64,000 nucleotides of DNA from Sipunculus nudus (taxonomy: Eukaryota > Annelida > Sipuncula > Golfingiida > Sipunculidae), in contig CM049312.1 in NCBI GenBank assembly GCA_026874595.1, positions 24,173,956 to 24,237,955 of the forward strand. The letters run 5' to 3'. The notes below the pieces were generated by a model. That model was not told the origin of the DNA. It made no database searches and saw nothing but the letters and a program-made list of their open reading frames with translations. Numbering within the stretch: position 1 is the first letter of the stretch; every line of letters begins with the position of its first letter. Made by a program: the position numbers and the translations under genes. Below are positions 1 through 11,754 of this stretch, one piece after another.

Positions 1-1139
1 AGAACTTGGATTTTGTGTTCACGCACATTTATTAATCAAAGAGCAGTCTACACATGATTATTTTATTTCTCTATTAATCTATCTGGGACGAGTCCATTTT
101 ACCCGCTAGATTTGCTGCAGTCCTATGGGTAAAAACGTAGAATTACCCTATGCGGACCTAGGCTACCAAGGTTTGTCTTAACGAGTAAGCATACCAAGCT
201 ATATTGTGTTTTTCTAGATACCTAAACAGAGTGCATGCTGGGGAAACATAAGCTTGACAGATCTTTTTTCTGACACTTTGTCTGAGAGAAAAGTCCTTTC
301 TGGTGGCACCTCGTTCACCTTAATATTATATAAGATTATTTGATAACTTGATTCAATGGCCTATTGATCACTACCTCAATAATACAATATTGCATTTAGC
401 GAACGTCACAAACGTTAATGAGAAGTTACGTTAAATGAAAAGTTTAACATTTTATGAAATATTGCTTTTCACCGAGACATCTCTGAGATTTTAGATTTAG
501 TAGACTCAAACTAAGCCATGACACAGATATCCGTCGTAAACATATCGACCATCCAAGTAATACACCCCCCTTGGTAACACAGCTTGATCATTATTATAAA
601 TTCTATATATGGAGTAAAATGGCACTGACAGCCAAGGTGTTAAACCGCTTTATGATACAATGTATATTTTGTAATAATAATTTTCGTTACTTATAGACAT
701 TTTAAGAGAAAAGAACTTTAACATTAGGCAGAAATCATATAATACTTCATAACAGACGTATGTATGTTCTCTTATTGCTCTTTGGTACCTATGTGCAGAG
801 ACAATGTCATGATTATACATTACTGGGTACCAAGTATATATTCCAAGTCGTTGTAATTAACTTGATTATAGAGGAATACAGATATGTTCCTGTGATTCCT
901 ATCAGGCGCCTGTACTTAGACACGTAGCATTAATTTTAGTCTAGTATACATACAAGAATTATGGGCTACTTGGGGCAAGTAGCTTTTGCAGACGTAGAAA
1001 ATATTTGAGAATTTTATAGATTATCTTCTACTTGGTATATTTGACAGAATTCCCTTTTATTCTCCAGAAAAGAAAAACCTCAGCTCAACAGCAGATGTAA
1101 ATGGAGCATACCGTTGCCAAATATCAACATAACGCAAAA
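1..1139. other. Intergenic, downstream of lectin gene 1
   Basis: AT-rich sequence with no open frame of note and no repeat I recognise. It lies past the poly(A) signal of gene 1. Confidence 0.6.
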
Positions 1140-1169
1140 TAGATAGACTGTTTTGGTGTTATGTTCATA

Positions 1170-1175
1170 TTTATT
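1170..1175 (-). terminator. Poly(A) signal of lectin gene 1
   Basis: The minus strand reads AATAAA (plus strand tttatt), within GCTAAATAAATATG, 33 nt downstream of the micro-exon stop. The short 3' UTR would end near 1150. Gene 2 has its AATAAA at a similar distance (33 nt) from its stop. Confidence 0.7.
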
Positions 1176-1207
1176 TAGCATAAATCGCCGATCATGGTTA
1201 AATAATT

Positions 1208-1236
1208 TCAGCAACCTGAACAACCTGATTTTGCCG
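1208..1236 (-). other. Lectin gene 1 terminal coding micro-exon (CxxC tail)
   Basis: After the acceptor tatattttcag, the exon completes a GCG codon and encodes A-K-S-G-C-S-G-C and then TGA (1208-1210). The gene 2 equivalent encodes A-K-T-G-N-N-C-Q-L-C and then TGA, in the same phase. The shared AAK(S/T)G start and terminal CxxC make this much more than chance. AATAAA lies about 33 nt past the stop. Confidence 0.75.
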
Positions 1237-3198
1237 CTGAAAATATAAACAAAATATGCGATTAGGGCAGTTCTTTGACAAAACAATGTGCATAAATATT
1301 AATCACCCTAAGTCACATTACAAAGGTATTTTTGTTGTACATTTCCATTGCAAGGGATTACCTGACATTCATTATAAACACAAAAGGCCACTTAATAGTT
1401 TACAACTGTTCCTGCCTACTGTTATACTATAATTCATCATGAAGTGAAAACGATATATCCGACAACAAATCTAAGAACCAGAAAGGTAGATATATAGAGA
1501 ACATTCAGAAACTCGGTGGTATGAGACTGCTGCGCGGAATCTCTTTCGGACGCCTGTTTCTGGGTGTTCGGGCGTTTGATCAGCAATTAATTTCTGATTG
1601 AATTAGGGGATCGAAGCTTGTTTTTGTACCTGTCACTGACCCTTGCCAACTTCCTTACTTGACCATCAATTTATGTAAAATTGCGATTTAAGATAGTCGA
1701 TTTAACTACATTCAGATATTTATATAATGATACGATGAAGACGTAAAATAGTACAAATTGTTCAATTTTAAATAAACTGTCAACATCTCTCACAATTTTC
1801 CCTTCGCTTCCATGGAACCCACAATATATTTAGCCTTGGCATTACGGATCCTCCAGTTAACATTCTTGATGAAACCCCTGTGCATATGTTTATCCTTAAC
1901 CACTTTTCTTTTCAAATCATAAGTGAAGAAAACTACTTTCGTGAAGGGTTGTAAGCCCCGTTATCTTAATGAATTCGAGATAAGTAACCTTTCTTGCAGA
2001 CTCCGGTGTAGCCGTCCCTGCACGGCCGGTCGTTCCACTGTTCATAGTAATCATTTAGGGTAGACACGTCTCCCATCACTACACACTCCTCATCGCCAAA
2101 GAAATTGTTGGGCTCTCCAGGATACCAATTCGTGTATCCCCAGTTGGTCCTATCCGCCCACCTGTTGAAAAGATATTAATATTAATATATGGGAGATATA
2201 TACATATATAATACAGTTGTCTACAAATATTTTGTCCACAATTTTATTTGAAGATTCAAATCCCAATGTACATATCCGAAACGATATTCTTCGAACCGAA
2301 GGACAATCACTTCAATTGTAAACACGAGATGATGCAGTCAGTATAGTCAGGCAAGGCCTGTTTTAGCAGTTGGTAAGACGGTGTAAACAAACATAAGAAT
2401 TTGTCACCAAGAATAAGTGTAAAAAAAACTAAAAACTCATCATGACACGTTTTAGATAGTAAATTCATGACAACAACAGTAAAAACTACAGAAGTTACTG
2501 TTGTTTTGACCTGAAAACCATTCCGTTATTCTGCCTGTCAGCGCCGATCCAGATCCCTCGTCGGCCTCCGATCTCGTACACGGCTCTGTTCTCGTCGGCA
2601 CTGTGGATGGACACCGCGTCACTCCCGTCTCCGTAGTCCCGGCAGACTCTCAAGTAATGATTCCAGTCAAAGTTGTTTCCGTCCAGTTTTCTCATGCACG
2701 TTTTCGTCTCGACATGAAGTCTCCAACCGCTCCCGGGACAACAGCAAGTATCAGTCACAAAAGTCTGACTGGTCACTTGAACATAAGACAATCAGAAATG
2801 GCAAACTAATATGGAGTGGTAAACAGAATAAACTCCAAGTGGAAACTGAGATTTAGAAAGCGGATAATGCTTAATTTAATGACTGTATTAATTTTACTTT
2901 TGGAATGTGTATTTGTATCAGTTGACGGTGACCGGGACACCAGCAGTGACAAACGTCTGACTGGCCACTTAAACAACAGAACCACACAAAATATCCAAAT
3001 ATATTCTTGAAGCTGATTGAAATAAATATAAGTAGAATTAAAAATTTAAACTCTAGTAGCTTTTCCTTTGAGCTGTGTTCTAGCGTATTGCGTAATTGTT
3101 TATTATGTTTTATCAACTCTGCAATGTTACTTGAAAACATTTTAAAGTTACAAACCGTATCCTGCGTGCAGTACAGCCGCAAACAAAAGGATCAGCAT
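1208..3198 (-). CDS. Secreted perlucin-like C-type lectin, gene 1 (EPN type), four coding exons
   Basis: Predicted secreted Ca2+-dependent carbohydrate-binding lectin, as in molluscan perlucin-like proteins that act in haemolymph immunity or shell matrix; the role is inferred from the family. Coding exons on the minus strand are 3198-3156 (signal peptide, MLILLFAAVLHAGYG across the junction), 2775-2511, 2161-1989 and 1236-1208. The introns have GT/AG ends and phases 1, 2 and 1, and the sum is about 169 residues. The mature N-terminus carries a CCC triplet near residue 25. The domain then shows WNHYLRVC, FGDGSDAVSI, ENRAVYEIGG, IWIGAD, GEPNN (EPN, mannose-type motif), EEC and QWND, ending in TGVCKK. 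The last exon adds AAKSGCSGC and a stop. The exon-3 donor (G/GTTACT) is weak; if that intron is retained, translation ends after KKGYLSRIH at 1966. The last exon was found by its match to gene 2 and is followed by AATAAA. The start is the only ATG opening a hydrophobic leader in phase. I see no frame damage. Confidence 0.85.
2932..2980 (-). pseudogene. Decayed copy of the 5' edge of lectin gene 1 exon 3
   Basis: The minus strand repeats the start of the first lectin-domain exon: tttaag/TGGCCAGTCAGACGTTTGT against ttcaag/TGACCAGTCAGACTTTTGT at 2775. The GTCCCGG that encodes part of the C-P-G motif is also present. Several bases are deleted, the frame is broken and the CCC codons are partly lost. 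It lies in intron 2 of the coding part, about 200 bp upstream of the real exon. It is probably an old local duplication and now a pseudo-exon that still has an AG acceptor. Confidence 0.7.
3156..3198 (-). other. Lectin gene 1 signal-peptide exon
   Basis: A 43-nt coding exon with 14 codons plus one base, giving a hydrophobic leader that starts MLILLFAAVL. The sequence just upstream (tttctattttacaaag) is a good 3' splice site that ends directly before the ATG, so a 5' UTR intron is implied. The donor is TACG/GTTTGT. Gene 2 has the same layout, which supports this short exon even though it is too small to be found by length alone. Confidence 0.8.
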
Positions 3199-3593
3199 CT
3201 TTGTAAAATAGAAAGAAAACAAATAAACGTGCACGGCAACTTTTAATTTGCCAGGTATATTGGCGTCATTAAAGAGAGTTAGCAGCAGGAGCGGAACTGC
3301 TTTCATTTAAAAAAACAAACTTTAGCTTAGACGCCGATGCAGACTGATGATGTCAGGCCAGTTACGAAAAGAGTAACAGATATTCTGCTGAATGTTCTTA
3401 GGTGGAAGCGGGATTTTAGCCTACGAAAATTTATCAAGAGCTGTGATCAATATGCAGTATAACCTTGTAGTTTAAATTAATATAGGTCGTTCCAGAACCT
3501 TATCACACACAGTAACATACTCATATCAAATGACAGACAGAATAATTTTCAATCAAGGTTAAGGAATTTGTGATTGATTTTTACCTTTAGTTT

Positions 3594-3595
<2 letters not shown>

Positions 3596-3630
<35 letters not shown>
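3596..3630. repeat. (TA)n microsatellite
   Basis: About 17 uninterrupted TA units, in the presumed 5' UTR intron of lectin gene 1. Confidence 0.97.
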
Positions 3631-3636
<6 letters not shown>

Positions 3637-3775
3637 ATTTTCAATAAAAGTTAGGGCATTTATGATTGATTTTTACTATAAGTGTTGATATTTATATAGA
3701 GGAAATAGTAAATTAAGAATATTGTTGTTTAATTGTCATGAGATATATCTATATAGAGAATGGTAATATTCCTAC

Positions 3776-3831
3776 CTTGTCCCGTTGAGGAAACATCAAA
3801 GAGTCAGATATACCGTTTGCTATATATTCTC
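3776..3831 (-). promoter_or_regulatory. Tentative TATA box and 5' UTR exon of lectin gene 1
   Basis: The minus strand has AATATATAG at about 3828-3820. About 30 nt downstream a short exon-like segment ends in GGGACAAG/GTAGGAAT at 3776, a plausible donor. This mirrors gene 2, whose first exon ends in CTCAAG/GTAAGT. It would be spliced to the acceptor next to the ATG at 3198, giving a 577-nt UTR intron. The segment contains an ATG (TTTGATG), so the true start site may lie downstream of it. The call is by analogy and is weaker than for gene 2. Confidence 0.4.
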
Positions 3832-3834
3832 ATC

Positions 3835-4494
3835 AATCCCCCTGATGGGAAGGAAAACACATGTCTGGTGATCGTTTTTACTCAGTTATAGTACATCTGA
3901 GGGGCAGATACAGGGAAATAAACATTGGAGTGGCTCACATGGCGAGGCCGCGAAGCTGGTGAGACGAGGCGCGAAGATATATGTGTCAGATATACACTAT
4001 ACCTTTGCGTTTACCGCACAGATTTGTCAATGATAGCGAGAAATGTGAATACAACAATAGCCGGTTGATTGAACGTCCTATGATTTAAGAGCTCCGAATA
4101 GATGTTCTTATTCCCTGAACTTGAATTCATTGATTACATGGGAAGTGCTTTATTCCAATATTGAAAAGCACCGATAATGATTTACAATTTCATCATTAAT
4201 ATGCAATTTATTATTGCATCATTACAAGAGATCGATAATTAGGTAACTAATCAACATCAATGTTGAATATAATAATCAGATACATTTCACACGAAAGAAT
4301 GTCGTTTTCATCTTAATTTAAACATTACCAATTTCTAAAAGGGATTGTATAATTAACTGATATTTTACATCTTGTCTCAGGTTCATAACGTCACTGCTTC
4401 TTTCCCTCGTCCCTTTGCAGCTTCAATACAGAATGCATCATCTGCGGCCTTACATAGATGACAATTGAACTTCATCTGTAATTTAATATATATA
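3835..4494. other. Intergenic, upstream of lectin gene 1
   Basis: Presumed upstream flank of gene 1. There is a TTGCATCATTACAAG-type AT-rich stretch but no clear regulatory motif, gene or repeat. Confidence 0.5.
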
Positions 4495-4496
4495 TA

Positions 4497-4720
4497 CAGT
4501 GAAAACTGGTCTAACGGATACCTCGCTTTGGCGGACAACTTGCTATAACGGACAATAAAGTTAAGTCCCTTCAAAATTCCCTATATGTTATGTATAAGCG
4601 GAACCTCTATAAGGCGAACACCTCACTACTGCGGACAACGGACTGCGGATTTCAACTCAAACTAACATTCTTAAAGTGAATGAACCTGACAAATACGTAC
4701 ACGACACGCCATCTCTTGCG
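4497..4720 (+). mobile_element. Pogo/Tigger-like DNA transposon end
   Basis: Starts with TA/CAGTGAAAACTGG, followed by repeated short phrases taacggatacctc, tggcggacaa, ataacggacaa, ctctataaggcgaac and ctgcggacaa. Terminal sequences that begin CAGT next to a TA target and repeat 'ATAACGGACACC' motifs are typical of pogo/Tigger-type elements. No transposase is visible, and no matching opposite end was found nearby, so it is a solo end or a decayed non-autonomous copy. Confidence 0.6.
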
Positions 4721-4724
4721 GACA

Positions 4725-5638
4725 CTGATCACTTGCCCCGAACAAAATCAAAGGCCACCGTTACTGTTGTTCCTGGGACTGGAACAAAATGGATTTAGCA
4801 ATTCCTAGGTGTTACCTTAATGCGTGTAGGTGCTCATGTCACGGTGTGATGTGCTCATAGGATAAACATAGCAAGGGTGAAGCGGTAAACTTCCTGTCAC
4901 TTTATTTCACGGTTGATCATTCACACGTTGCGAAGCTGAATATTATTCGCTCTACCGCGGGGTCATTAAAATGATTAAACGGCTGCCGATTACCCGTGCG
5001 TCCCTGATTTCACCACGCAATATCTAACTGTTAACTAGCTACTTTGTTGTAGCAGGCTGTTTGATATTAATCAAATAGTTTTGCTCAATATATCTCAAAC
5101 TGATCTGCTCAGTGTCAACCATGTGCTCGCTCCGTAGTTACGCGTATCGTGCCGCCGTGCACAAGCTTCCTCGGGGTTCATTTAGTCTCGGGTGCCATCA
5201 ACATTAAAGCAAAACAAACCAAACAAACATCATCGCAAAAAGTTTATTTAAGGCTGAAGCTACAGTGACATATTAAAAAACGAATGTTCCCAGGTTCGTA
5301 GCCATTACAATGATCGAATTATCAACGTCGTCATAATCTTTGAGATAATCGCAATGGGGCAGCTGAACAGGATAATTTAGACAATGCCGCCGGGTGGCAC
5401 CACGCGTACTCCAGGCGTGAGCTTTCAGAAAATTCGATCTTGTTGGACAAAGTGAATCCGCGAAAAAGAGCGTACGCGCACTTGCAGAAGAATTTATGAA
5501 CATTGTTATTATGGATGATTTCATAGACCTTTCTCCTCATATTGTTTACTACTTGAGATAAGTAAAAATAATTAGAGTTTGTATATGACTATTGAATGCA
5601 TGATGTGTGCATGAATATGTGGTACATGTACATGAAAC

Positions 5639-5719
<81 letters not shown>

Positions 5720-7055
5720 GGGGTCTGGGCCCCTGGCAATTATTCTTAATACTACTGGTATTGGTGTTCACCAATAATAATGTGGAATAATGCTTGCCGA
5801 TGCCAGTTAAATTAAGGTTAGGTCTCAAAAAAGTATGTTGCATAATTTTATCATTTTGAACAGGTTCCCTTTGTGAGCTGCCTTTATCTCTAGTCTGACC
5901 AACTGTAAGTTGTTTTTCAGTAAATTATTTCTTGTTAACCATAAATTTGCTTCGCTACTGGCTCAGCAATGTATTTATTACGCCAAACTAGCATTGTTTC
6001 TACCGACAACCGAGCACTTTTCGGGAGATATAACATACGTTTTGAATTACCTAAAGGTCCATCAGTAGAGCATTCATCAGTTATTTACATCCTGTGTCCT
6101 GCATCTCGAAAATAACAAATAAAAGCAACACTTCTTCTGGTGCTATACAAGGTACTCCTCCGGAAGTATCGAGTGATTTTGTACGTCTGCAATGAACAGT
6201 AAAGGCTACAATATATGGGGTTAAGGAAGCACAATTAGAAAAATTTGAGGTAAAATATTATATATATAATTAATAACCACGGTGCACATGTATACTCAAA
6301 ATGTACACTTTAATGATTGTCCGGATCTCTATGGCTGGTTATGATTCAAACAACACAAACACCTTTACGTATATACAAGTTCTCTCCCATATAATATCAA
6401 TTATTTTAAAATGATACAGCAAGAGTTAAGATGGTCAATAAAAATCACATTATGAACCAATTGTTTAATATTAATACATTTAAGCTACGCCTTTCGTTCA
6501 ATAAAAATGCTGAAAGCAGCAGACCATATGAGAATCGTATGAACAAACGGAGGACAAACAACCTAAAACCAAATGCCCTTTACATGAAAATCATCACCCA
6601 ATTAAGAATGTGTGGCCCAAAGTGACCTTTTACATTTAGAAATAGGTCATTGAGCTAATGCTAAGTGCAGACACGTGCGGCAGGGAACGAACAGATGTGG
6701 TCTATGTTTGAACCAGGCCGACTTGTCATGCACCACGTTCCCCAATAATATGCAGTCCGTGGAATATAACGCTGAGCGCCATCTGGTGGCGAAATATTTT
6801 ATTAGGATCTGTCACATCTGTTGAATTCCAAGTTTTTACAAATACAGTCGAAATTTAAATTATAATTTATTTCACCTGGAAACTTTGCATTTTGCCAGTT
6901 TGAATATCACTTTTTATGCAGAGGTTTGTAGTACATAAGAATACACCCTACCAGTAGCGTTAATTAATTTTCAAGTGTGGGGTTGTATGATTCAGGTGCG
7001 TAGGCCAGGGCACCTTTTATCAATAAACCCACAAAAATTGAATTATCATCCTACA
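4725..7055. other. Intergenic spacer with one long (TA)n tract
   Basis: No supported gene. The (TA)n tract lies at 5642-5717. The open frames here are short and lack codon or motif support. Confidence 0.55.
5642..5717. repeat. (TA)n microsatellite
   Basis: About 76 bp of TA with one interruption (taaata) near 5672. The Tyr-Ile string in the reverse frame is a by-product. Confidence 0.97.
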
Positions 7056-7057
7056 GA

Positions 7058-7060
<3 letters not shown>

Positions 7061-7109
<49 letters not shown>
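7061..7109. repeat. (TA)n microsatellite
   Basis: About 40 bp of TA followed by tgtatata. Confidence 0.97.
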
Positions 7110-7727
7110 GCCATATGTATGATGTGGTTATTCAAAATAATTTAGGTCTTTCACCAATTTGTTATTGCCGCTCCATCAAGCCGAAAGACAGAAATGCGTA
7201 ACATACTTATTATTCATATATTTTATTTCAAATATATATAAAGTTTATTTCATGAATAGCTGTTGATGATTACATTTTTGGACCCCCCCCCCCCTCCACC
7301 TCAACACCCCTGAAAGTACGGATTTATACTCCCATCCCCACTCTATTGTCGCCCCTGTATCCTACGCAAATGTTGCGCACACGTCATTTGGGTAGGTTTT
7401 CTCACCAAGGTACATGTCAGTATAAATTAAATAGGCCGTGCTGTACACAAATACAATTTAAAGATTAGTAGGTAAAAGAGCGAGACTGAAATAGCAGCTT
7501 ATGGCTGAGAGATATCTATACATAGATAAGGCCTGTGAGAAAGTGAAACGTGTTAACACTGACACCGGCACGTGTATGTCCTGTATTTGTCAGGGTTGTT
7601 ACTAATTCGGGATACCTGAGTGATTTGTCTTCTCCAGATTTATATAAAAAAGGTGGTTGGTTGAGAGCGGGGGAGGGGGGGGGGGGGGATTCGTTGTGAC
7701 TTATTTGCATTCATTTGCATTCAATAA

Positions 7728-7786
7728 CGGACGACGGACAAAGGGTGATCGCTAAAGCTCAGATTTACAGTCAACTGAGCTAATAA
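7728..7786 (+). repeat. Repeat tail ending in a hairpin (copy A)
   Basis: cggacgacggacaaagggtg is followed by a 7-bp stem AGCTCAG (7756-7762) / CTGAGCT (7775-7781) and then an A-rich end. The same order occurs at 31801-31860. It is probably the 3' end of a dispersed element. Upstream is a G-rich tract at 7669-7688. Confidence 0.7.
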
Positions 7787-7789
7787 AAA

Positions 7790-9400
7790 ATTATGATTGC
7801 TAATACATATTGTTACATATAATATATATTATATTTTATCTGTTTTGTTGTGCGCAGGGGTGTTACATGTGTCTGTTGATATTCTGATTCGTGTAGCGCA
7901 GGCACAGTTCGTATCTATGGGAACCTCGCTTCTTGGGCGCTGGCTCGCGTGTGGGATCTGAAGCGTAGAGACACAGCGTTCTTTCCCCTCTAGATGTTTC
8001 GGGTCTGTTCATGTGCGTGTGTATTCTTCTTTGTAATTTCCCATTTTTAGAATTTTCGGGTGAAAGTTTTTAATTAGGGGCTGTGTTTAGAGCCGACAGA
8101 AAGGAAACTACCAGCGAGCACTAAGGGTTACTTTCTCGTCAGTTTTGGGACCTTTTCCGATAATTGCAGTGGGGTCAGATATTATACGGAATTTTAAACA
8201 GATTAAATACTCCCATTTGCCTTTGGATTATTACTATAAACATGGAGCTGTGACCGTGGCGGTATGCAGAAATCAAAGCGCAGGATCCGGACATTCGGGT
8301 ACTGTAAATTTTATTGTCATACTGTGTAATTGTATTGATTTAGTGTATTGGAATGTTAGGATTGTTCTAAGAATTAATTATCATTATTTGTAAAAAAAAC
8401 CCACTGACTTCTTTATTCATTCCCCTAGACATTTCACGCTGCCTAGTGTTACAGAATCTGATTTTTTTATCTCCATACCAAAATTTGTGCTCCTCAGGAT
8501 TACGTGATCTGTTGTTATTAGGTTCCGTGACAATATATATATATATATATATATGCGTGTGTATGTGTAACAACTTGTATCAATGGACATAACATATGTA
8601 CAAGCACTGATCCAATTAATCTTTCTAATTTTTTTATAAGTTACCCGATGCATCCTTGGAGATAATAATTGAATAAATATATATATAAATTATACTGTTA
8701 TACAATTTTTCTCTGAGCTGCAAATCATTGTACGCTGTTGATCATTACGAGCAACAACTAAGTAAACATTTCACTGGGCCTATAGGGACCTTACCCCATC
8801 ACATTATATCAGAGTACCATGCAAGTAATTGGGTGAATGAGCAAACGTCCTCTCATGGTATTAACTAAACAATTCGTTTGATTCGATCCAACTGAGTGAC
8901 TGTCAAAGAATATGAATATTTACTGAGTGGTGTATGCATTCACTGCTGTCTGTAAACCATCATCGGAACACCAAGTCTGGGCTGAGGTCTGACCGAGCAT
9001 GTGCAGCCACATTAATGGAAGTAGTCTAGTTGGTATGCATGTATCCTATGTTCGCCTAAAATATCTCGTATCAACCTAAACCGACTCAATCTGCACAACT
9101 TTGTCATTGCTGAGGGAGCCAGTGCGGGTTGGATTTCCCGGAGACCTGTGACTGGCTCGTGCGCCGACTTCACTTTCATTCAGTCAGTCAGGTATGCATG
9201 CATCCCATGTCTAGCCTTCAGTCAAGAAGGTTATATAATGAGTATACAATCCTACGGAAATACACCTCTGACTTTGTTCATCTGTTTGATCATTAACGTT
9301 GAACAATAATTATTAAATAATTAATGTTTTTTTTTATTGATAATAATTTAAACATTCACATTAAATAAAGCTCCACAAATTTAAATAGGAAGATTCAACT
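7790..9400. other. Intergenic spacer
   Basis: No gene is supported. It holds a short (TA)n at 8532-8554. The 82-codon open frame near 8145-8393 has no motif or splice context. Confidence 0.55.
8532..8554. repeat. Short (AT)n microsatellite
   Basis: 11-12 AT units. Confidence 0.95.
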
Positions 9401-9409
9401 GGGAATATC

Positions 9410-9577
9410 AATGAATTGTCCACATTAGCTTGGGAAAAGTGCCCTCTTTACATAATAGAGAGGTGCTCACATTAGCTAAACATAATAAAGAGAAGAAACA
9501 ATGGGACTGCCCATAAGTGTCCACATTATAGAGGTGCCCACACAATGGAGGTGCCCACTAAGAGAGGTTCGACTGTA
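9410..9577 (-). mobile_element. Pogo/Tigger-like DNA transposon end, second family
   Basis: Read on the minus strand it begins CAGTCGAACCTCTCTTAGTG and repeats gggcacctc, gtgggcacctc and atgtggacac phrases. A TA follows the end at 9578. This is the form of a pogo/Tigger terminal region. It differs from the end at 4497, so the two are not a pair. No transposase is visible. Confidence 0.55.
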
Positions 9578-9698
9578 ATATGATATGATAAGGGACAGAG
9601 TTTTCCTTCTGCACGGCTCGAGGTGGGCTCAAATCCTTACCTATGACTGCGATAAATAAAACAGTCTGTCTAAAAGGTGTCACTCTTACTCTTTATCT

Positions 9699-9711
<13 letters not shown>

Positions 9712-9770
<59 letters not shown>

Positions 9771-9785
9771 TATATATATAATATA
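9712..9785. repeat. (TA)n microsatellite
   Basis: About 70 bp of TA with one aaata break. Confidence 0.97.
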
Positions 9786-9789
9786 AACG

Positions 9790-11750
9790 TCTTCATGCGT
9801 TTTTATTTTTTATATGTAAATGTATAATTGTGTGAATGTCGGGATTGAAATCCAGGAAAAATTGTGAGTCTTGTTATACTTAGATATTGAAAATCGGAGG
9901 AGCATTTCCCACAGCATATATGAAAACTGAAACTGGTGAAAATGATATAATTAATTTCAAAATATGTAACTAATAATCTGGGTGTATTGAACGATTCATC
10001 AACTCAATGCTCATAAAAAATACTAACTATAACCGGGCGTACATTACTTTATACCTGTAACATGTAACAAACGAAAGAATACTCTAATGAACTGATGTAA
10101 TAATTACTCTTTTTCAGTAATGGAACAATCTAATAATTAATCTGTCACTGAGTGATATTTAGTGTCTTCAGCCAGACAACACTCTTTCATCAATGTTGGA
10201 TGAAAATTCGGGGACTTGGCACCCTAAGGAACCATTCCCTCAGCGCTTAGTTCCAGACTTTATGCATATCGAAATGAATCTTCAAGTATGAGAAATTGGG
10301 AGATATCGGGACCGTACAATGTGCGCCATCTGCAGAACGTATATTGAACAATTGCATGACATGTCACAAACCACAAGGTCAATACGAGTACATGATTAGC
10401 CCCTGTGATGGTGTGGGCGGTCAGGCTGACCTCCGGTATTCACTGATGTAGCACGTCAAGAGATGCCCCGGGACATGCCATGTTAGATTTATCCAAGGGC
10501 CAGCTACAAAGTAACCGGCCGCCTGGTGGGAGGGAGGAAATCCCCGGGAGACGTCGGTCTGCGGGAGGTCAAGGCAGTAATTAAGCAACATACCATAACG
10601 ACGCCCTCTGAGGCATTATTGAGCTTGTAAACAACTTTCCACGAATATTTCCCGCTCTCTGCCCCAAGATCAACTATTATTTAATGTTTATTTAATGTCT
10701 ATCTCGATCCCTAAATACAGTGCTTACTTACTAAGCGATATTTTAAGCTAGACAGCATCATTTAAAATAACAAATTTCCAATAAATTTTCTTTAGATTAT
10801 TAAAATATTTTCCGGTTAGTGAGGCAGCCGAAACGTTGGTAAGTTCTCTAATCACTGTTTTCTGTTGGTACCAATATTGGAATATACAGTTTTCCATCAA
10901 CTATGTAAACGTTTAGGCGCTTTCAAAGGTGCAGGATACCAGCCTATATATTTCTTATCTACAATCAATCAAAAGATGACAAACATTTCTGTGCCGGCCT
11001 ACCAATTAATGGTTTCAATGCAGTTGCAAATGAAGATGCCAACCTTGTATATTTGTATATAAACAAATTACTGACAAGCATTATTGTTTAGCTCTTAAAA
11101 GGGGGTGGGGAATTGTTTATATAGTTAACTGAAAATTTTTTTAGCTAAAAGTTGTACTAACAGGTATTCAAGGGCCTGATCTCTAATGAGGGTAGAAATC
11201 AAATAAAAATCAGCATTACATATCAAAATGTCCGAATCTATTATTTTAATGCATTAATTATAAATTGCATATCATTTTCTTACACACTATATCATTTTGA
11301 TTGTTTAGACTGTTTAATTTCTACTTGGATGAAACCGAAATTATACAGCGGGAACTGGTGAGTAAATCAAGTAAACGATGCATTGTATTGCGAAACTGCA
11401 TTAATAAAGTCACCAAATAAACGGTTCAGGTAAACATATTAGCACGCGGGTTTATTATGTGATGGAAAAATAGCTCCGAGAACAGGGACAGGGTCCAATG
11501 TAACTGGCTTGTGCAAAGTGCAAAGTGTGACAAAATTTAGAAATGATTTAAATCTATTTGGGGCTGCCATTGTAATAAATACATGCATTGTTGATGAGAT
11601 CTAGATTTTTTTTTAGTTACAGGGGTTTCCCTGTGTCTGATGTCACTGTCGCTCTAACAGTATTCATAGATGTGCTTATAGATAATAATTCAGCAAATAA
11701 TACAATCGCAGGTTTTTTTTTTGTTTTGAAAAAAAAGTAATAGAACAAGA
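9790..11750. other. Intergenic spacer
   Basis: No supported gene. GC is raised at about 10380-10600 (for example gccccgggacatgcc), but all frames are broken there and no RNA fold was evident. Confidence 0.5.
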
Positions 11751-11754
11751 GATT

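Noticed and set aside
1800-1965. Open stretch of about 50 codons on the minus strand just after lectin gene 1 exon 4
   Set aside because: First suspected as a C-terminal extension of gene 1. It would need a 50-nt intron with no pyrimidine tract. The exon at 1236 with AATAAA and homology to gene 2 explains the gene better, so this is intronic chance.
2871-3182. 103-codon minus-strand open frame over the start of lectin gene 1
   Set aside because: Runs through an intron in a frame other than the signal exon. The splice model and paralogue support MLILLF at 3198 instead.
9600-9640. tRNA-like B box (ggtgggctcaaatcc)
   Set aside because: No A box at a proper distance and no body shared with the SINE at 20.7 kb.
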